Shown here: piece by piece, positions 10,987-12,073 of the stretch
How positions within the stretch are numbered: position 1 is the first letter of the stretch
How the letters are laid out: each line of letters begins with the position of its first letter
Source of the DNA: Deltaproteobacteria bacterium
Lineage (GTDB): Bacteria; Desulfobacterota; Syntrophia; Syntrophales; UBA2210
DNA: 12,073 bases
Assembly (NCBI GenBank): GCA_019314085.1
Contig: JAFCZZ010000019.1
Coordinates: forward strand, 1-12,073
Reading direction: 5' to 3'
The notes under the pieces: model-generated
Seen by the model: the letters and a program-made list of their open reading frames with translations, nothing else
What the model was told of the DNA's origin: nothing
The model's database searches: none
Program-made: the position numbers and the translations under genes

Positions 10987-11430
10987 CTAGGCCTTACCTT
11001 TCAGCGCTTTCAAGCCACGCAGGTTCTCGACCATACGGTTCTCACGGTCGCTGTCGGTGACGTCTGGCAAAGCATCAATCTTGTTCACGTGATCCAGCAG
11101 AAGCGGCTGAAAAGCTCTAACGAAGTCGCCTACCTTAGCCTCACGCTTAGTAACGCCGTCGACAAGACGGGCTGCACCAAGCTCGCTGGCGTACTTGTAC
11201 CATTCAGCCATGCTCGTCTTTTTGAGCGCCTCTTCCCTGCGCTTCAGAACCTCATCCTTCTTCATCTGAGCCTCATAGCGGTCTTGAGCAGCTATGCCTG
11301 CCTCGATGGGGTCTCGCTTGGGCGATGCGATTCCAACCTTATAGTTGGCTTCTCCAACTGACTTCAAAGTGTCAATCTGTCGCTTTTTCCATTCTTCAGG
11401 GCTGAGCAACCTTTTAACTGCTGCTGCCAT
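10987..11430 (-). CDS. Helical protein before the capsid gene, 147 aa
   Basis: Entirely helical and charged: LSPEEWKKRQIDTLKSVGEANYKVG, then AAQDRYEAQMKKDEVLKRREEALKK, a tryptophan-containing helix (SMAEWYKYASELG), and further helices with basic and acidic faces. It could be a scaffolding or internal minor protein, the usual neighbour directly upstream of a capsid gene. It is the first gene of the leftward structural operon. GGAGG lies about ten bases before ATG 11430, and the TATA box near 11483 serves it. No family is named. Confidence 0.72.
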   Translation of the reverse strand: MAAAVKRLLSPEEWKKRQIDTLKSVGEANYKVGIASPKRDPIEAGIAAQDRYEAQMKKDEVLKRREEALKKTSMAEWYKYASELGAARLVDGVTKREAKVGDFVRAFQPLLLDHVNKIDALPDVTDSDRENRMVENLRGLKALKGKA

Positions 11431-11478
11431 CTCTCATTTTCCTCCATAACATTCGTCATGTCCATCGCAGCCAACGCT

Positions 11479-11490
11479 CATATATAAAGA
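11479..11490 (-). promoter_or_regulatory. Promoter (TATA box) of the structural operon
   Basis: Reading leftward, TTTATATATGAG is a near-consensus archaeal TATA box with an A/T-rich upstream element (AAATTAAAAT on the plus strand). Transcription would begin around 11457, giving a leader of about 27 nt before ATG 11430. The same A/T-rich block (TATATAAAG, then TTAAAAT) may also serve the rightward gene at 11536, making this a divergent promoter. Confidence 0.65.
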
Positions 11491-11535
11491 AAAATTAAAA
11501 TCATCCCGGACAGAACAGATTAGCGGGTATTTTAG

Positions 11536-12033
11536 ATGGCACGTCAGAAACGCAGCTGGCAGCCCCGAGAAATGCAAATGGTCACGGAGTTCCTCGCTAA
11601 ATATTACGGTGACAGACGCTGGAAAACCCGAGTAAGGCTCGGCAGCCCCCCAGAAACCATGATAACGCCTGAAATGCCCCCTGAAGAAAAAGCCATGGTA
11701 GGCGCCTGGCGCAGATGGGCTGACGCGCTAATCTACCCGCCGCCCGACTGGATACTCCTAGAAGCAGCGATACGCCCCGAACCCGGAGACATATCCAAGC
11801 TAGAACTATACGCCCTCCTACTACCCCACACCCCAGAGCTAAACATCAAAAAAGACCAGAAAATCCGAAAAATCCTGCTTTACGCAATCGAAGACCCCGC
11901 AACAACATATCTAGCCCGAAAACACGGCATAGAATGCATAGAATACAAACCGACATGGCTACCCGCCTATTTGCGGATACTCATGCCCCGAGAACGACGC
12001 GGCAGCCTGCCGGGAAAGGAGCTATCGAAATGA
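11536..12033 (+). CDS. PD-(D/E)XK nuclease-like protein, possibly inactive, 165 aa
   Basis: The core pattern is RRWADALI (D63), then WILLEAAIRPEPGDISKLELY (E76 to Y92). This is the D...E-x-K arrangement of restriction-endonuclease-fold proteins, followed by the usual helix with a Y and a later ARKHGIECIEYKPTW strand. The third catalytic residue, normally lysine two after E76, is alanine here (EAA), so the protein may be inactive or use a displaced residue. A basic N terminus (RQKRSWQPRE) could bind DNA. Its coding strand is A+C rich, opposite to the G+T-rich first genes of the window. The next start (12030) overlaps its stop. The role in replication, end processing or defence is unknown. Confidence 0.6.
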   Translation: MARQKRSWQPREMQMVTEFLAKYYGDRRWKTRVRLGSPPETMITPEMPPEEKAMVGAWRRWADALIYPPPDWILLEAAIRPEPGDISKLELYALLLPHTPELNIKKDQKIRKILLYAIEDPATTYLARKHGIECIEYKPTWLPAYLRILMPRERRGSLPGKELSK

Positions 12034-12073
12034 AAGGACACCATAAGAGAGATGGAGCGGTACCCCTGAAAAT
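12030..12073 (+). CDS. Small ORF running off the right end
   Basis: ATG 12030 overlaps the preceding stop (ATGA) and has AAAGGAG upstream. Fourteen codons (MKGHHKRDGAVPLK) are visible before the sequence ends, with no stop. If the ends join, seven more codons follow to a TGA at 20-22, giving a 21-aa peptide coupled to the ATG at 22. Either this is a real short gene across a circular junction or a truncated gene at a contig end. Confidence 0.4.
   Translation, partial: MKGHHKRDGAVPLK
12062..12073. repeat. Right copy of 12-bp terminal inverted repeat
   Basis: ACCCCTGAAAAT is the exact reverse complement of bases 1-12. Joining the ends gives a perfect palindrome with AATATT at its centre. The repeat lies inside a small open reading frame that starts at 12030 and runs off the end, which favours a molecule that continues beyond this point. 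Confidence 0.8.

Overview
The window looks like the essentially complete genome, or nearly so, of a small (about 12 kb) tailless virus of an archaeon. Archaeal signs are TATA-type promoter boxes (for example near 11480 and 1991) and Shine-Dalgarno sites of the GGAGGTGAT type at most starts. The virus is suggested by a probable double jelly-roll major capsid protein, several beta-rich fibre or spike proteins, very dense packing with ATGA-type overlaps, and many tiny cysteine-rich proteins. I see no tail, portal, terminase, integrase, polymerase, Rep protein or Walker-type packaging ATPase. The host group cannot be fixed from sequence alone; an uncultured archaeon is the best guess.

Layout. (1) The two ends carry a 12-bp perfect inverted repeat (1-12 and 12062-12073). 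If the ends are joined, this becomes a 24-bp perfect palindrome, and two short reading frames become coupled across the junction. (2) A rightward group runs from 11536 through the ends to 572: a PD-(D/E)XK-nuclease-like protein, tiny ORFs, a small zinc-finger-like protein and an unknown 114-aa protein. (3) A leftward pair (1625-547) holds a small acidic protein and a ParB-like protein with an added zinc ribbon. (4) A 400-bp regulatory region (1626-2034) holds three GCGGGAGTT direct repeats, two copies of a TACTACGACCAT palindrome, a GC-rich sequence that folds into a long stem (possible ncRNA), and a 17-bp operator-like palindrome beside a TATA box. (5) A rightward early-type operon (2035-2917) holds a ribbon-helix-helix regulator and three small unknown proteins. 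(6) A non-coding stretch (2918-3284) holds a third TACTACGACCAT palindrome followed by T7, a lone half-site, and a 26-bp perfect palindrome with the same core as the one before the regulator gene. (7) A long leftward structural operon (11430 down to 3285) is driven from a TATA box near 11483. Its order is a helical accessory protein, the capsid protein, a zinc ribbon, a small beta protein, a beta-helix protein, a second small beta protein, a repeat fibre, a CCxxC protein, a two-helix membrane protein, two small proteins, a 666-aa protein of amphipathic helices and helical repeats, and a 26-aa basic peptide.

How it may work together (inference): the leftward operon builds a tailless icosahedral particle with spikes. 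The RHH protein and the ParB-like protein probably bind the repeated palindromes in the 1.6-3.1 kb control region and set transcription or genome maintenance. Replication probably depends on host enzymes, with a possible origin or terminus at the contig junction, where base skew reverses sharply.
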